64,000 nucleotides of DNA from Streptococcus mitis (GCF_002005545.1 NZ_LBMT01000001.1:952301-1016300), one strand, 5' to 3'; counted from the stretch's first letter, positions 18,454 to 29,173 are shown. The notes: generated from the sequence alone by a model not told the origin. Made by a program: numbers and translations.

Positions 18454-18846
18454 TTATTTATGATGCTCTTTCAATAGTTCTTCAAACTCAGAGACAGTCA
18501 TACTCAACTGTTGACTGGCAACTTCAGAAGGCAAAAGACCTTGACGGACTAGATTTAGTAGCATAGACAAACTTCCTTCAACTTTTCCACGCTCTAGGCC
18601 TTTTTCTTCGGCTCGTTCCAAGGCATATTCCTGTGCTAACAAGGCTTGTTCTTCGCGCATACGTAGTTGACTAAACATTTTCCTGTCCTCCTCGGACCAG
18701 CTCTTGTAGTCCAGCAGCTGGTCTGCCTGGCTAATGGCTCGCTCGGGTTCCTGGGTAAAGGGTTTATTACCGAAAAACTCCAACCACGGCTTGCGAATCC
18801 TATCTTTGCTGGTTTCTCTGTATTTTTTGAGTTCCAAGAATGCCAT
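18454..18846 (-). CDS. Stand-alone C-terminal copy of the Rpn-like protein
   Basis: 130 residues starting MAFLELKKYRETSKDR, nearly identical to the C-terminal part of the neighbouring full-length protein from its internal MAFLELKKY, then diverging in the last 40 residues (LLNLVRQGLLPSEVASQQLS instead of FLDMVCQGLLTSEIASQQLG). It lacks the nuclease core. The repeated EGIEQGLERGR segment of the long gene is reduced to one EKGLERGK. No convincing ribosome binding site precedes the ATG. It may be a silent tail cassette, or a free C-terminal domain; in characterised Rpn systems a C-terminal fragment made from inside the gene inhibits the full-length nuclease. Function here is inference. Confidence 0.6.
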   Translation of the reverse strand: MAFLELKKYRETSKDRIRKPWLEFFGNKPFTQEPERAISQADQLLDYKSWSEEDRKMFSQLRMREEQALLAQEYALERAEEKGLERGKVEGSLSMLLNLVRQGLLPSEVASQQLSMTVSEFEELLKEHHK

Positions 18847-18871
18847 CTTGACTAAGTGGTTTTCTTGACCG

Positions 18872-19834
18872 TTATTTGTGATGGTCTTTCAATAGCGTCT
18901 CAAATTCAGCAATTGATATACCTAATTGCTGACTTGCTATCTCGGAAGTCAGAAGGCCTTGACAGACCATATCCAGAAAGGCAAAAAGTTTCCCTTCAAC
19001 TTTTCCTCGTTCAAGTCCACGTTCTAACCCTTGTTCAATACCTTCTGCACGACCACGTTCCAACCCCTGTTCAATACCTTCTGCCCTAGCAGTTTCCAAG
19101 GCATAGTCTTGTGCTAACAATGCTTGTTCTTCGCGCATACGTAGTTGACTAAACATCTTCCTGTCCTCCTCAGACCAGCTCTTGTAGTCTAGCAGTTGAT
19201 CTGCTTGGCTGATGGCTCGCTCAGGTTCTTGGGTAAAGGGCTTATTCCCGAAAAACTCCAACCACGGTTTGCGAATGCTATCTTTGCTGGTTTCTCTATA
19301 TTTTTTTAATTCCAAGAACGCCATCTTGACTAGATGGTTTTCCTGACCGTTGTTTGTAATTGTTAAAGCCTCACCTGTCGTGTCCTCGCGCATGCTAAAG
19401 CTATGAAAAGCTAGGTCATCTGAGAAATAATTGCTGTCCACAATTGCAATAGCATAAACTGGTGCGATGTGTTTGTAACTCTGGTGGGTGTCACCTTCAC
19501 GTTGACGAATTTTTTCAAGATTTTGATTGACCTGACTGCACAAATAAGCCCACAGGCGATTGATGAAAAAATTCTGATGATGCACCTGAATCTCAATGAT
19601 TACTTGTGTCCCATTGTCTAACTCTGCCAAGACGTCTATACTGGTATAGAAATCCTGGGCTGAGTAAGGCACGGAAGGCAAGACATGAATATTGCTCCCC
19701 TCCAAAATGGTCACATTTTTGGCTGGCAAGTCCAGCATATCGCGGATAAATTGACAAGTGATTTCTGGATTGCTAAAGATTTTCTTAGCTACCAAGTCAT
19801 TGGTTGGGCTAATGCCCGGATGTCTTAGAATCAT
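18872..19834 (-). CDS. Rpn family recombination-promoting nuclease / putative PD-(D/E)XK transposase-like protein
   Basis: 320 residues. The N-terminal part SPTNDLVAKKIFSNPE matches the start of the Rpn/YhgA-like family; ELDNGTQVIIEIQVHHQNFF (residues about 91-110) holds the D...ExQ form of the PD-(D/E)XK nuclease core. The middle part, RKPWLEFF...EEDRKMFSQLRMREEQALLAQ, is conserved, and the segment from about 250-285 is a tandem AEGIEQGLERGR repeat likely to form a charged helix. Rpn proteins are DNA endonucleases reported to promote recombination and, in E. coli, to act in phage defence under control of an intragenic antitoxin. Two partial copies of the 3' half follow it. Preceded on its strand by GAAGGAGGGAATGG. 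Confidence 0.85.
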   Translation of the reverse strand: MILRHPGISPTNDLVAKKIFSNPEITCQFIRDMLDLPAKNVTILEGSNIHVLPSVPYSAQDFYTSIDVLAELDNGTQVIIEIQVHHQNFFINRLWAYLCSQVNQNLEKIRQREGDTHQSYKHIAPVYAIAIVDSNYFSDDLAFHSFSMREDTTGEALTITNNGQENHLVKMAFLELKKYRETSKDSIRKPWLEFFGNKPFTQEPERAISQADQLLDYKSWSEEDRKMFSQLRMREEQALLAQDYALETARAEGIEQGLERGRAEGIEQGLERGLERGKVEGKLFAFLDMVCQGLLTSEIASQQLGISIAEFETLLKDHHK

Positions 19835-19975
19835 CCATTCCCTCCTTCTATTATACCATATTTTAAAATCTAATTTTGCTAGATTCGATGGTTCTATCTA
19901 TTTATTCGGAAAAAAGAGGATAAATGAAATAGTAAATAAAAAATAAGAACAGCAGATAAGCAATAAATTTTAAGA

Positions 19976-20527
19976 TTATCTGTCTTCTCCGCTTATCTGA
20001 TAATAAATAAGGTTCGCAATATAGCCTTTTCTCTCTACCCCATTTGCAACAGTCTTTAGATAGGACATTCCAGTCTTATCCATAACATGACCTGAAGCTG
20101 GGTTGAGACTGGTATATCGTGCTTTGACTTTTTGAAAACATGCTTGAGTAAAACAAAAGTCCAAGACAGATTTCAAAGCCTCCGTCATTATACCATTTCC
20201 CCAGTAAACCTTTCCTAGCACATAGCCAATTTCACAACTTGAATCATCCTCATCTATCTTAACGATACTGATATCTCCTATCACTTGCTCTGGGTTTTCT
20301 TTGAGGTAAATGGCCCATTTGTAATAGTTGGGATTGGCATAGGAAGCAACCCAATTACGAATTGAGTTTCGAGTGTTCTCAACATCAGGATGGGAATTCC
20401 AAGTAACATAGGTCAGATTCTCAGCAGACGAAGCCCAATTTTGAAACATGTCTTCCGCATCACTCTCCACAAATCTTCTCAAGATTAAACGGTTTGTCTG
20501 TAATATTTGCGTACCTATTGCTTTCAT
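19976..20527 (-). CDS. GNAT-family N-acetyltransferase (RimJ/RimL type)
   Basis: 183 residues from the ATG at 20527, preceded by GCGAGGTAACATC; a start at 20566 would add 13 residues and is less likely. LQTNRLILRRFVESDAEDMF at the N-terminus is the typical RimJ/RimL opening; the acetyl-CoA region is YVLGKVYWGNGIMTEALKSV (near 107-126), followed by KARYTSLNPASGHVMDKTGM. It should acetylate an amine, either a protein N-terminus or a small molecule. Single gene, minus strand, with a RUP element just upstream of its start. Confidence 0.9.
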   Translation of the reverse strand: MKAIGTQILQTNRLILRRFVESDAEDMFQNWASSAENLTYVTWNSHPDVENTRNSIRNWVASYANPNYYKWAIYLKENPEQVIGDISIVKIDEDDSSCEIGYVLGKVYWGNGIMTEALKSVLDFCFTQACFQKVKARYTSLNPASGHVMDKTGMSYLKTVANGVERKGYIANLIYYQISGEDR

Positions 20528-20579
20528 GATGTTACCTCGCTTTCTGGTGTGTGATTCTCTATTCAATATCCATTGAAAC

Positions 20580-20686
20580 TATAGTATATCGAGATAAGCT
20601 GTAGACAAATCAACTGGGGCATTTACATTAATTTCTAAAAATACTTTAGAAGTTAATTGGTACTATTCTAGATTCAATTTATTAGA
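20580..20686 (+). repeat. RUP element, 107 bp
   Basis: Begins TATAGTATATCGAGATAAG and runs 107 bases to ATTCAATTTATTAGA, with the internal features TTTCTAAAAATACTTTAGAAG and TACTATTCTAGATTC. It is the reverse-complement form of the inner RUP at 18145 and has the same length. It lies in the divergent gap between the acetyltransferase and the esterase genes. Confidence 0.85.
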
Positions 20687-20735
20687 CTTTCAGTCAGTAG
20701 GTTTGAAGAAAAAAATCTAAATTCATTTTCTATAT

Positions 20736-20841
20736 TATACTCAATGAAAATCAAAGAGCAAACTAGGAAACTAGCCGAAGGCTGTACTTGAGTACGACAA
20801 GGCGACGTTGACGTGGTTTGAATTTGATTTTCGAAGAGTAT
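20736..20841 (-). repeat. BOX element without boxB (boxC-boxA orientation)
   Basis: TATACTCAATGAAAATCAAA opens the boxC side and TTTTCGAAGAGTAT closes the boxA side, with AAGGCGACGTTGACGTGG matching the BOXA1R region. boxB is absent. It sits 76 bases before the esterase start. Confidence 0.9.
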
Positions 20842-20916
20842 TATCCTTCTTTCTTGCATTGATTTCTCAGATATGCTACAGTGGTAGTAGCGATTACAAA
20901 ACAAAAGGAGTATGCT

Positions 20917-21897
20917 ATGAAAAATTCAGCTTTGTTAGAAGAAATCAAGACTTATAAAGGACGGGATGAGGTCCCAGAAGACTTTGATGTTTTCTGGGAT
21001 GAGGAAGTGAAAAAAGTTTCAACTCTTCCAGCCTACCAGTTGGAGGAAAGAGATTTCCATATTCCCCAAGTCAAGTGCTATGAATTAACCTTTGAAGGAA
21101 CCAATGAAGGTAAGGTCTATGCACGCGTCGTTCTTCCAAAGAGTGAGGAAAAAGTTCCTCTAATCTTCCATTTCCATGGTTATATGGGACGTGGCTGGGA
21201 CTGGGCTGACATGCTGGCCTATACTGTGGCTGGTTATGGTGTTGTCTCCATGGATGTTCGAGGCCAGTCGGGCTATTCACAAGACGGCTTGCGTTCTCCT
21301 TTAGGAAATACGGTTAAGGGGCATATTATCCGTGGTGCTGTGGAAGGTCGGGAGCACCTCTTTTATAAGGATGTTTATCTGGACATTTACCAGTTGGTTG
21401 AAATTATTGCTAGTCTGCCTCAGGTGGATGAAAAGCGACTTTCTAGCTATGGTGCATCTCAAGGTGGTGCTCTAGCCTTGGTTGCGGCAGCACTCAATCC
21501 TCGGATACAGAAAACAGTTGCCATCTATCCCTTCTTGTCAGATTTTAGACGAGTGCTTGAGATTGGCAATACCAGTGAAGCCTATGACGAACTTTTTCGT
21601 TATTTCAAGTTTCACGACCCCTTCCATGAAACTGAGGAGGAAATCATGGCGACCCTTGCCTATATAGATGTGAAAAATCTTGCCCATCGTATCAAGGGTG
21701 AGGTTAAGATGATTACGGGCTTGGACGATGATGTTTGCTATCCTATTACCCAGTTTGCGATTTACAATCGTCTGACTTGCGATAAGGCCTATCGTATCAT
21801 GCCAGAGTATGCTCACGAAGCTATGAATGTATTTGTTAACGACCAAGTCTACAATTGGCTCTGTGGCAGTGAGATTCCTTTTAAGTATGTGAAGTGA
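20917..21897 (+). CDS. Acetyl xylan esterase / cephalosporin-C deacetylase family hydrolase (AXE1)
   Basis: 326 residues from the ATG at 20917, which follows AAAAGGAGTATGCT; an upstream frame start at 20881 is not needed. Alpha/beta hydrolase: RGQSGYSQDG (near 110) forms part of the active-site loop typical of CE7 enzymes, the nucleophile is in SYGASQGGAL (near 180), the acid in GLDDDVCYP (near 268) and the histidine in YAHEAM (near 298). CE7 enzymes remove acetyl groups from small acetylated sugars and are cytoplasmic; no signal peptide is present. In this setting O-acetylated sialic acids or other acetylated host sugars are possible substrates, but that is inference. Confidence 0.93.
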   Translation: MKNSALLEEIKTYKGRDEVPEDFDVFWDEEVKKVSTLPAYQLEERDFHIPQVKCYELTFEGTNEGKVYARVVLPKSEEKVPLIFHFHGYMGRGWDWADMLAYTVAGYGVVSMDVRGQSGYSQDGLRSPLGNTVKGHIIRGAVEGREHLFYKDVYLDIYQLVEIIASLPQVDEKRLSSYGASQGGALALVAAALNPRIQKTVAIYPFLSDFRRVLEIGNTSEAYDELFRYFKFHDPFHETEEEIMATLAYIDVKNLAHRIKGEVKMITGLDDDVCYPITQFAIYNRLTCDKAYRIMPEYAHEAMNVFVNDQVYNWLCGSEIPFKYVK

Positions 21898-21902
21898 TGA
21901 AT

Positions 21903-21930
21903 GAGAGAGTCTAGTAGCTCTCTTTTTGTA
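21903..21930 (+). terminator. Terminator after the esterase gene
   Basis: AGAGAG and CTCTCT around TCTAGTAG, followed by TTTT. Confidence 0.75.
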
Positions 21931-21977
21931 CAGAGTCTAGTCAGCAAATATTCTAGTTCATGTATACTTTGAAATTC

Positions 21978-22090
21978 ATACTCTTCGAAAATCTCTTCAA
22001 ACCACGTCAGCTTTATCTGTAATCTCAAAACAGTGTCTTGAGTAGCCTGCGGCTAGCTTCCTAGTTTGCTCTTTGATTTTTATTGAGTAT
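21978..22090 (+). repeat. BOX element with shortened middle
   Basis: boxA side ATACTCTTCGAAAATCTC at 21978 and boxC side ending TTTTTATTGAGTAT at 22090. The middle keeps only the half of boxB with TCTCAAAACAGTGTCTTGAG. It lies upstream of the protease promoter. Confidence 0.88.
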
Positions 22091-22171
22091 GAGTTTTTTT
22101 CTGGGCTGTGGTGTCAAACAATTCATTTTCTATCTAGTTGGGTATAAGCTATTTCAATACATTGGAAAGCG

Positions 22172-22201
22172 TCTGTGAAATATGTTATAATTTATAAGAA
22201 A
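22172..22201 (+). promoter_or_regulatory. Promoter of the surface protease gene
   Basis: TTGGAA (22172-22177), 18-base spacer and TATAAT (22196-22201) with an upstream TG giving TGTTATAAT. The distance to the start codon is about 260 bases, leaving a long AT-rich leader in which I see no gene or clear riboswitch. Confidence 0.6.
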
Positions 22202-22460
22202 ATATACAGTTTCGCTACAAATGAACATTTATATATACGTTTATGTATAAGATGGTTTTCTCATTAGGATAATATCTTATAAAAACGATATTCCTGTAGA
22301 TACAGTACTTAAATAGCATTTGTAAAGGAACAAAATAATCTATAGCTATTTTTATTGTAAGAATCAAAGTAGAGAATGTTATGCTAATGGAAACTGTAAT
22401 ATTTTATTTTTTAGAATATACTTGGATAAATTAACTTTGAAAGTTAAAGTGAGGTAATGT

Positions 22461-25400
22461 ATGTTTGTGTGTTTAAAAGGTTTAGGGAAATTTCGTAAAT
22501 CCAAAGCTTATGGTTTGGTTGGTTGTTTGACATTATCAGCGGTGATTGGCTTAGCTGCACCAGAGTTATCAGTTATTGGTGGCGGGGTTGTTTATGCTGA
22601 TGTCATTCAAGGCGGTAGCGATATTCACGATGTGGATGTTCATAGTAAATCTGCAGAAGGTGTTGCTATGACTTATACCACTTATGATAGCGGAACAAGT
22701 GGAAAACAAACCGCATCAGGTAGCGGTGCCTTTGTAGCGCCGAATGTGATGGTAACAGTAGCTCATAACTACTATGATAAAAACCAAGAGGATAAGTCTG
22801 CAGTATTGCGTGGTGGGGAGTCTGCTCGTAGTTATGTTGTGATGAACTCAGAGACAGAGAAGAGTAATAAAGTACCTACTTCAGGGGTATCAGAAGCTCT
22901 TGAAAAAGACTCTATTCACTTGTATAACGGCAAAGACTTTGGGAAAGACTATAGCAACGATTTAGCAGTAGTTATCACTAAAAAACCTGTCGAAGCTATG
23001 ACAGGTGGTGAGGACTCTCCAAGAGAGTTGAGTGATAAAGAGGTTTCTACGGGTGATAGCATCACTATGGTCGGATATCCCAATGATTTTTCTACTCCTA
23101 ATTTAAGTAAAGAAAATAAAGCTCGATTGAAAGATGGTAAGGCTTATTCAGTCTCCACAACTGTGAGCAGTATCAATAAAGAGAGTGGTGCAGTCACTTA
23201 TCATTCCTCAGCTTTAGGAGGTTTTTCAGGTGCTCCTTTGTTTAATGATAAGGGAGAGGTAGTCGGTATCCACCAGCACGGAACAAATACTTCAAACGCT
23301 CCTGAGAGTGAGCGTATTGGGGGTGGTACTATCTTTACGGAAAAGCACAGAGCTTGGATTCGTTCTATGATTGATAAATATGGTATAAAGGGTTGGTATA
23401 TAGATGGTGCAAACCGTTACTACTATGATGAAAATCATATAGCTTTAAAAGATGTAGAATCTGAGATTGATGGTGCTTGGTATAGTTTTGATGAAAAAGG
23501 TCGAGCTACTTTAGTAAAAGGTGAAGAAAAAGGTCGCGTTTTACTTCGAGTGGAAGATACTAAAGGAACTCGTTTGATTTCAGATAAGGTTGTTCAGGAA
23601 GGTCCTGTTGGAAGTGGTTTGAATTTTCATTTAAGACAAAATCCAGACTTCAAACAGTTAATAGCAACTTCCCCAACAGCTAAAGTGGTATCCTATAACG
23701 GAGTGTCAATTAACAAACTAGCAAGTGATACTACTTGGTCTGATGACTATGTCAGTAAGTTAGCTTTAGGAGATACAATTATAAGAGCGGTAGTAGATTC
23801 GGTAACTCCTCCATCAACGTCTTCTTCGGATTTTGCAAGAACTGAAGTTGGTAAAGTAGATTTGAGTGGTAAATCGAATTTACCTGTACCTAGTAAAGAA
23901 GTGTTACAAGCTCCGAATGGCTCAGAAAATTTCTATGCTACAACGCACATTCAAACGCCAGATGGGTCGGGGTCAGGTACTTTAATTGCACCAAATTTGG
24001 TGTTAACAGTCGCTCATAATTTCTTAACAGTTAAAGGTTCTGAGGTAGTTACTAAATCTGGTCGTACCAATACAGTGTATAAAGCAACTTTACCGAATGG
24101 TAAGTCTGTGAATTTTTCAGATGATGATATTGTTTATTGGAATAAGAAAGACTCTGTATTTGGCTTTAAAAATGACTTAGCTTTGGTTCGGTTAAAAGAA
24201 GCAGTAAAAGGAGTAACTCCTGTAGAGGTTGTAAAACAATCTTCGAAAGTTGCAGAGGGGGATTCAGTTTCGGTCTATGGTTTTCCAGATAACAAGCTAA
24301 GTCCAGTTTTAGATAGCAAAGTAGTAGGAACTACAGACTTCGGTTCTGGAATAGAGGGAATTAGCTACGGAGGTACGAAACCTGGAGCGTCTGGTGGTGG
24401 TCTTTATAATGATAAAGGTGCTTTAATTGGCGTTCACCAAAATGGTGTTGTAGGAAGCCGCAGTGGTGGTTTAGTCTTATCAAAAGAGCAGCTGGATTGG
24501 GTTCGTTCTTATATTGAGGGTCAACCAAAAAATCCTGTCTATGTGGAAGATAAAGAAGTGGAACCTTCTAAGAAGGATTCGGATAAGGATTTAGCTGGGA
24601 AATTAGATCCAAAAAAAGATAGTGGAAAAGAATATCCTGGTATTTTAGGTACATCTGGTGACTTTGCAGCTCCGACAGTCGCTAAGCCAGAGTTTAAAGG
24701 TGGAGTTCCTTTCACTGAATCTCCTATACTGGAAATCCCAGAGTATATGGGTGTATTATCAACCTCAGGAGAAGAATCGGCCCCAACAGTTGAACAGCAT
24801 GACTTTACAGGAGGAGTTAACGGAGGCGACTCACTTGTTACAGAAGTTCCAGAGTACAGCGGTATTATATCCACATTAGGAGATTCTCCAGCTCCTACAG
24901 TCGCTAAGCCAGAGTTTACAGGTGGCGTGAATGGGGGCGACTCACTTGTTACAGAAGTTCCAGAGTATAGTGGTGTTCTCTCCACATTAGGAGATTCTCC
25001 AGCTCCTACAGTCGCTAAGCCAGAGTTTACAGGTGGCGTGAATGGGGGCGACTCACTTGTTACAGAAGTTCCAGAGTACAGAGGTTTCCTATCCACATTA
25101 GGTAATTCTCCAGCTCCTACAGTCGCTAAGCCAGAGTTTACAGGTGGCGTGAATGGGGGCGACTCACTTGTTACAGAAGTTTCAGCGTATAGTGGTGTTC
25201 TATCTACATTAGGAGATTCTCCAGCTCCTACAGTAGCTAAGCCAGAGTTTAGAGACAAAGTGAATGGTTCGGATGCTGAGGTTCATCATCTTTCAGACTA
25301 TACAGGTGGAGTGAATGTGGTAGCAAGTCCTATGCATGATAACAATAGAGATAGTAAGAATGAAGCAACAATGAAACAAGTTATCACAAGAATTGCTAGT

Positions 25401-25985
25401 TCACAACGTATTTTCAAAAATGAAGCAGGAAGTGTGCAAATTCAAGTTTCAGAAGAAGTATTGGAAAATGTGATAGGTGTTCAAATTCAAGAAGTTCAAG
25501 TTAGTGATCTAAGTTCATTAAACTATAAAGCATTTGATATTCAATTGAAGGATACAGCTGCTAGAACGGTTCAGCCTAACGGAAAAGTCCTAGTTACTTT
25601 TGCTACGGATCATTCTGTTGAGAATGTTTATGCTGTAGATCCAGAAGGAAACCTATACACTATTGAATTCGAACAAAAAGATGGAAAGATTATTTTTGAG
25701 ATTAGCAATTCTAGTATTTATGCGATGACTTTCCGATTCTCTATCGACAATCCACCATTTAAAAAAACTATAGAAGCTAAAAAGAACGAGGAACTTTCTC
25801 TATCCCCTAAACTGTTATCTACAAATGAGAGATCAGGATTTAATCAATTAGATAAGACAGTAGGTAACGATGAACAGACTATGTTACCAAATACAGGTGA
25901 GACTTCTTCATTACTAACAATCTTATTTGGTTTTGTGGGAACGATCCTTGGAGTAATGATTACTTATAAACGAAAAGACAGTTAA
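22461..25985 (+). CDS. LPXTG-anchored surface protein with two trypsin/V8-like serine protease domains
   Basis: 1174 residues. A signal peptide ends near residue 47 (VVYAD). Protease domain 1 (about 60-305) has a full triad: H102 in TVAHNYY, D167 in SNDLAVV, S256 in GGFSGAPLFND. A short linker (about 310-353, GWYIDGANRYYYDENH and GAWYSFDEKG) resembles a pair of choline/glucan-binding repeats. Domain 2 (about 485-690) again has a full triad: H519 in TVAHNFL, D572 in KNDLALV, S644 in GASGGGLYND. Then come about six 37-residue Pro/Glu/Gly repeats (about 725-935), a further region and LPNTG (1142-1146), hydrophobic segment and YKRKDS, the sortase A signal. The repeat tail resembles that of pneumococcal NanA. 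Both domains look active; substrates are unknown. RBS GTGAGGTAATGT. Confidence 0.9.
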   Translation: MFVCLKGLGKFRKSKAYGLVGCLTLSAVIGLAAPELSVIGGGVVYADVIQGGSDIHDVDVHSKSAEGVAMTYTTYDSGTSGKQTASGSGAFVAPNVMVTVAHNYYDKNQEDKSAVLRGGESARSYVVMNSETEKSNKVPTSGVSEALEKDSIHLYNGKDFGKDYSNDLAVVITKKPVEAMTGGEDSPRELSDKEVSTGDSITMVGYPNDFSTPNLSKENKARLKDGKAYSVSTTVSSINKESGAVTYHSSALGGFSGAPLFNDKGEVVGIHQHGTNTSNAPESERIGGGTIFTEKHRAWIRSMIDKYGIKGWYIDGANRYYYDENHIALKDVESEIDGAWYSFDEKGRATLVKGEEKGRVLLRVEDTKGTRLISDKVVQEGPVGSGLNFHLRQNPDFKQLIATSPTAKVVSYNGVSINKLASDTTWSDDYVSKLALGDTIIRAVVDSVTPPSTSSSDFARTEVGKVDLSGKSNLPVPSKEVLQAPNGSENFYATTHIQTPDGSGSGTLIAPNLVLTVAHNFLTVKGSEVVTKSGRTNTVYKATLPNGKSVNFSDDDIVYWNKKDSVFGFKNDLALVRLKEAVKGVTPVEVVKQSSKVAEGDSVSVYGFPDNKLSPVLDSKVVGTTDFGSGIEGISYGGTKPGASGGGLYNDKGALIGVHQNGVVGSRSGGLVLSKEQLDWVRSYIEGQPKNPVYVEDKEVEPSKKDSDKDLAGKLDPKKDSGKEYPGILGTSGDFAAPTVAKPEFKGGVPFTESPILEIPEYMGVLSTSGEESAPTVEQHDFTGGVNGGDSLVTEVPEYSGIISTLGDSPAPTVAKPEFTGGVNGGDSLVTEVPEYSGVLSTLGDSPAPTVAKPEFTGGVNGGDSLVTEVPEYRGFLSTLGNSPAPTVAKPEFTGGVNGGDSLVTEVSAYSGVLSTLGDSPAPTVAKPEFRDKVNGSDAEVHHLSDYTGGVNVVASPMHDNNRDSKNEATMKQVITRIASSQRIFKNEAGSVQIQVSEEVLENVIGVQIQEVQVSDLSSLNYKAFDIQLKDTAARTVQPNGKVLVTFATDHSVENVYAVDPEGNLYTIEFEQKDGKIIFEISNSSIYAMTFRFSIDNPPFKKTIEAKKNEELSLSPKLLSTNERSGFNQLDKTVGNDEQTMLPNTGETSSLLTILFGFVGTILGVMITYKRKDS
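24630..25257 (+). repeat. Tandem coding repeats of 111 bp in the protease tail
   Basis: The unit PEYSGVLSTLGDSPAPTV + AKPEFTGGVNGGDSLVTE (37 residues, 111 bases) occurs about five to six times; units from about 24840 on are nearly identical in DNA, the first two are more diverged. Such repeats form an extended wall-spanning stalk and change copy number by slippage or recombination. Confidence 0.9.
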
Positions 25986-26064
25986 TTTTTCTTCAGTTGT
26001 TCTTTGAACTCTTATGTTTATATAAAATAAACCGAGTCTGGGACAAAAGTCTAGCCTTAAATAT

Positions 26065-26121
26065 AAAAAGCGAACAAAACGAGTTATCTGACACTCAGAA
26101 TTCTGTATTGTTCGCTTTTTT
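26065..26121 (+). terminator. Terminator-like hairpin after the protease gene
   Basis: AAAAAGCGAACAA and TTGTTCGCTTTTTT pair over 13 bases around a 31-base loop and end in a T-run, 80 bases after the stop codon. Just before it, CTGGGACAAAAGTCTAG is a second small hairpin of a kind common in streptococcal intergenic and IS-end DNA. Confidence 0.65.
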
Positions 26122-26190
26122 GTCTAATCTATCGATTTTTAAAATTCATAATAAAGAATTCCTAAAATCAAAATCTTTTTATACCAGACT

Positions 26191-26311
26191 CGCGCATCGA
26201 AGATTATGCTCAAAAAATTCCAAGCGCGATACAGTAAAGGTGTTCAAGCTAATTGTAAAGCGAAAAGAGAAAAATATGAAACAAAAGGCTCAGGGGTTAT
26301 CGTTTACACTC
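26191..26311 (+). mobile_element. Left-end relic of an IS200/IS605-type element
   Basis: The stretch CGCGCATCGAAGATTATG...GAGAAAAATATG + AAACAAAAGGCTCAG closely matches 29395-29500, the left end and start of tnpA of the element downstream of nanA (shared blocks: CGATACA.TAAAGGTGTTCAAG, AATTG.AAAGCGAAA, GAGAAAAATATG). Homology stops after about 12 codons of the transposase. The remainder of 25986-26647 holds only this relic, the terminator hairpin and AT-rich DNA ahead of nanA. Confidence 0.75.
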
Positions 26312-26626
26312 TTTATTGAAGGAGAAAGTTTAGTCCTAACTTAATGACATTGGAGAATATATTATTTTTCTTTTTGTTATAGAAGTCGAAAGTACTTTTA
26401 AAGAATATAGAAGTATAAAAATATTTCTGAAAATAGAATCTATTGTAGATTAATATAGAAAAATATATTGTTTTATTGTATAATAAAGAAAAATCTAGAT
26501 TTTTAGGAAATAAAATAATTACTTTTAGAGAGTCATAGATTAATCAATAATAAGCAATCGTATTAGTTGAATTGCTTTCCAGTGCTAACTTTTTAACTAA
26601 TTCAAAAATTTTAAAAAATCGCTTAG

Positions 26627-29101
<2,475 letters not shown>

Positions 29102-29173
29102 AAGCTAATTATAGACATAAGAAAACATCTCTGTGTTAGGCTTGTCGTTCAAATACAAACGCTAAATTTCAAG

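Noticed and set aside
22161-22185. Candidate cre site ahead of the protease gene (GGAAAGCGTCTGTGAA)
   Set aside because: The required TG before AAAGCG is missing and the right half does not fit the CcpA consensus.
24630-25257. Regular 111-bp repeats considered as a CRISPR-like array
   Set aside because: Repeats are contiguous, in frame, and encode a wall-stalk motif; there are no unique spacers and no cas genes.
24539-25258. Long open frame on the minus strand (239 codons) opposite the protease repeats
   Set aside because: It exists only because the repeat unit lacks stops in that frame; no ribosome binding site and the plus-strand reading is clearly the coding one.
25997-26344. 115-codon plus-strand frame after the protease gene
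   Set aside because: Runs through the terminator hairpin and the IS200 left-end relic; no coding signature of its own.
26440-26490. TTGTTTTATTGTATAAT as nanA promoter
   Set aside because: The spacing between the -35-like and -10-like boxes is only 5 bases; no acceptable pair could be assigned.
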